From the NCBI GenBank assembly GCA_964599915.1, contig CAZRHR010000061.1, positions 1 through 16,376 of the forward strand: a stretch of 16,376 nucleotides of DNA. Direction: 5' to 3'. Below, piece after piece: positions 15,116-16,376 of the stretch. A program made the translations under genes and the position numbers. The notes beneath the pieces were generated by a model. That model saw only the letters and a list, made by a program, of their open reading frames with translations, was not told where the DNA came from and did no database searches. This stretch comes from CAZRHR01 sp964599915 (GTDB lineage: Bacteria; Bacteroidota; Bacteroidia; CAIKAF01). The stretch's first letter is position 1. Each line of letters begins with the position of its first letter.

Positions 15116-16171
15116 TTATCGAATCAGGGTAATGGTTCCTTTTAAAATTTCTGCTCCTTCTACACCCAAATCAATGATGTAGAAATATGTTCCCGCGGAA
15201 TGGTCGCCGCCTGTCCATGGTTCTGCGTACCCCTTGGAATGAAACACCTCCATTCCAGAACGGTTGTACACATGCACATGGCAGTTGGGATAGGCTACTA
15301 AATTTTTCACATCCCACACATCGTTGATCATATCCCCATTTGGCGTAAGGCCTGTAGGTATAGTAATGTCTGTGATTACAACCACTTCGGCCGTTGACGT
15401 GTCACGGCAACCATTTCCATCTGTAAAGATGACCTGGTAGGTGGTGGTCAGGTTAGGAGAGGCGAAAGGTGACTGAATGTTGGTAAAATCCAAACCTTGA
15501 GCAGGTGACCACTGGAATGAACCTGCCGAAGATGCCGTCGCTATAAGCTGAACTGGCTCGGATAAATAGGTTTGTAAATCTGGGCCTGCATCTACTGTAG
15601 GCAGCGCATCTACCAACACCACCACTGAATCCGTTGTGGTTTGGCATCCATTGGCATCTGTGGCTTGGAAATAATAGACCACATTCTCCATCGGCCGAAT
15701 GGTCGGCATGGCGGCATTGGAATTATTTAAATAACAATTCCCACTGGGTTCGTTACAACTCCAAGTATAAGTAAATGGCGCAATTCCTCCAAAAACCAGC
15801 GACTTCAATACCACAGGTTCATTGGCACAAACGGTGGTGTCAAAACCTACATTGGCCGTCATATTAGCCGGTTGGTGAATCACAAAGGGTCTATTTACAA
15901 TACAACCCAAGGTATCCATCACTGAAACGGTGTAAAATCCCGCTGGCAATCCATTCAAAGTGGCGTTGGAGCCTTGAACGGGTGGATTTGTATTCCAAGT
16001 GTATTGGAATGGACCTGTATTTCCATTCACAACGGCTGTGGCTGACCCATTCGCTTCACCATGACAACGAACAGAATCTGTTTGCACCTGAACCGTAAAT
16101 GCACATTGCGCTTGAATCTTAATAAAAAATCCCAAAGCAAGCAATGCGACAGCACCTATCCTTCTCTTCAT
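15116..16171 (-). CDS. Small SprB-like adhesin with T9SS type B (gliding motility-associated) C-terminal domain
   Basis: A 351-residue secreted protein. Signal peptide at 1-22 (ends IKIQAQ). Residues 23-100 are one SprB-type repeat: CHGEANGSATAVVNGNTGPF then GLPAGFYTVSVMDTLGC. Residues 105-190 and 191-266 look like two PKD/Ig-like domains, each with a DGNGC or DANGC turn. The C-terminal sorting domain (269-351) is a clear gliding motility-associated/CHU_C type: IPTGLTPNGDMINDVWDV, YPNCHVHVYNRSGMEVF, GYAEPWTGG, SAGTYFYIIDLG and a final LKGTITLIR. It should be exported by the T9SS and kept at the cell surface. It is far shorter than SprB itself, with one repeat rather than many. It leads the operon with the PorP/SprF and OmpA-type genes. 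The upstream 140 bases are AT-rich with only a weak -7-like TATTGTCG. Confidence 0.94.
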   Translation of the reverse strand: MKRRIGAVALLALGFFIKIQAQCAFTVQVQTDSVRCHGEANGSATAVVNGNTGPFQYTWNTNPPVQGSNATLNGLPAGFYTVSVMDTLGCIVNRPFVIHQPANMTANVGFDTTVCANEPVVLKSLVFGGIAPFTYTWSCNEPSGNCYLNNSNAAMPTIRPMENVVYYFQATDANGCQTTTDSVVVLVDALPTVDAGPDLQTYLSEPVQLIATASSAGSFQWSPAQGLDFTNIQSPFASPNLTTTYQVIFTDGNGCRDTSTAEVVVITDITIPTGLTPNGDMINDVWDVKNLVAYPNCHVHVYNRSGMEVFHSKGYAEPWTGGDHSAGTYFYIIDLGVEGAEILKGTITLIR

Positions 16172-16312
16172 GCTTCTTAATTAATCTGGTTGGTACGACA
16201 ATATCGGGGTTTTATTTTTTTAACAGAAATCCATGTAAGGTTTTTTGAAAAAAATTTACAATTCTCTAATGATTAAATTTTTATCCATTTCCTTTCATGT
16301 CATTTATGCGCT

Positions 16313-16376
16313 TTATTCTGATGCTTTTACCCAGCGTATCACTTGAGTTTCAGCTCCTATGTTCACTTCCAATAGG
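16313..16376 (-). CDS. C-terminal end of an unidentified protein (cut by window edge)
   Basis: A minus-strand frame enters at the right edge and ends at TAA 16315-16313. The 20 visible residues end in NIGAETQVIRWVKASE; the codons are rich in G at the first position, as expected for coding DNA. The opposite strand also has an open frame from ATG 16297, but with less gene-like composition. Too short to identify. The 141 bases between its stop and the adhesin start hold only AT-rich DNA without a clear hairpin. Confidence 0.45.
   Translation of the reverse strand, partial: LLEVNIGAETQVIRWVKASE

Noticed and set aside
16297..16376. Plus-strand partial gene beginning at ATG 16297
   Set aside because: Codon composition is poorer than that of the opposite strand, and no promoter element is visible before it.

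Overview
The window is a stretch of a Bacteroidota chromosome, most likely a member of the Flavobacteriia or a close relative. The evidence is a protein ending in a type IX secretion (T9SS) type B sorting domain, a PorP/SprF family protein beside it, an outer-membrane protein with a CarboxypepD_reg-like domain, and promoter elements that fit the Bacteroidota -7 consensus TAnnTTTG. The run of ten Ns near the left edge marks a draft or metagenome assembly. All gene families are ordinary chromosomal ones. No phage, insertion sequence, CRISPR array, tRNA or rRNA is visible, and no stretch longer than about 150 bases lacks a gene.

Left part (1-4789, all minus strand): sppA (signal peptide peptidase, interrupted by the assembly gap and cut by the window edge) has its own promoter. 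Upstream of it lies a compact cluster read in the order eamA-type transporter, nadE (glutamine-dependent NAD+ synthetase), and a conserved small hypothetical gene that overlaps the nadE stop codon by 4 bases. Middle part (4835-9780): a secreted protein with two PKD domains and a long glycine-rich domain, preceded by a leader holding an intrinsic terminator and a short ORF. Next is a PaaE-like NADPH:ferredoxin-type reductase, divergent across 41 bases from an NAD(P)-binding Rossmann protein. That protein is followed on the plus strand by two envelope proteins of unknown role.

Right part (9806-16376, all minus strand): obg and a PAP2 phosphatase form one unit. A YdeI/DUF1905 protein and the tRNA-binding protein CsaA follow as single genes. 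A tight three-gene operon then encodes a small SprB-like T9SS type B adhesin, its PorP/SprF partner, and a PD40-OmpA periplasmic/outer-membrane protein, and ends in an intrinsic terminator. The three products very probably act together: the adhesin is exported by T9SS, held at the surface by the PorP/SprF protein, and linked to peptidoglycan by the OmpA domain. A fragment of another minus-strand gene appears to end near the right edge.

I see no wholly new multi-gene system. The observations most worth checking are in the regulatory DNA: two GTG-started genes (eamA and obg) whose -7 promoter element sits only 4 bases before the start codon, which implies leaderless mRNAs, and the leader of the PKD/glycine-rich gene, where a 21-codon ORF runs through an intrinsic terminator and stops 2 bases before the main start codon.
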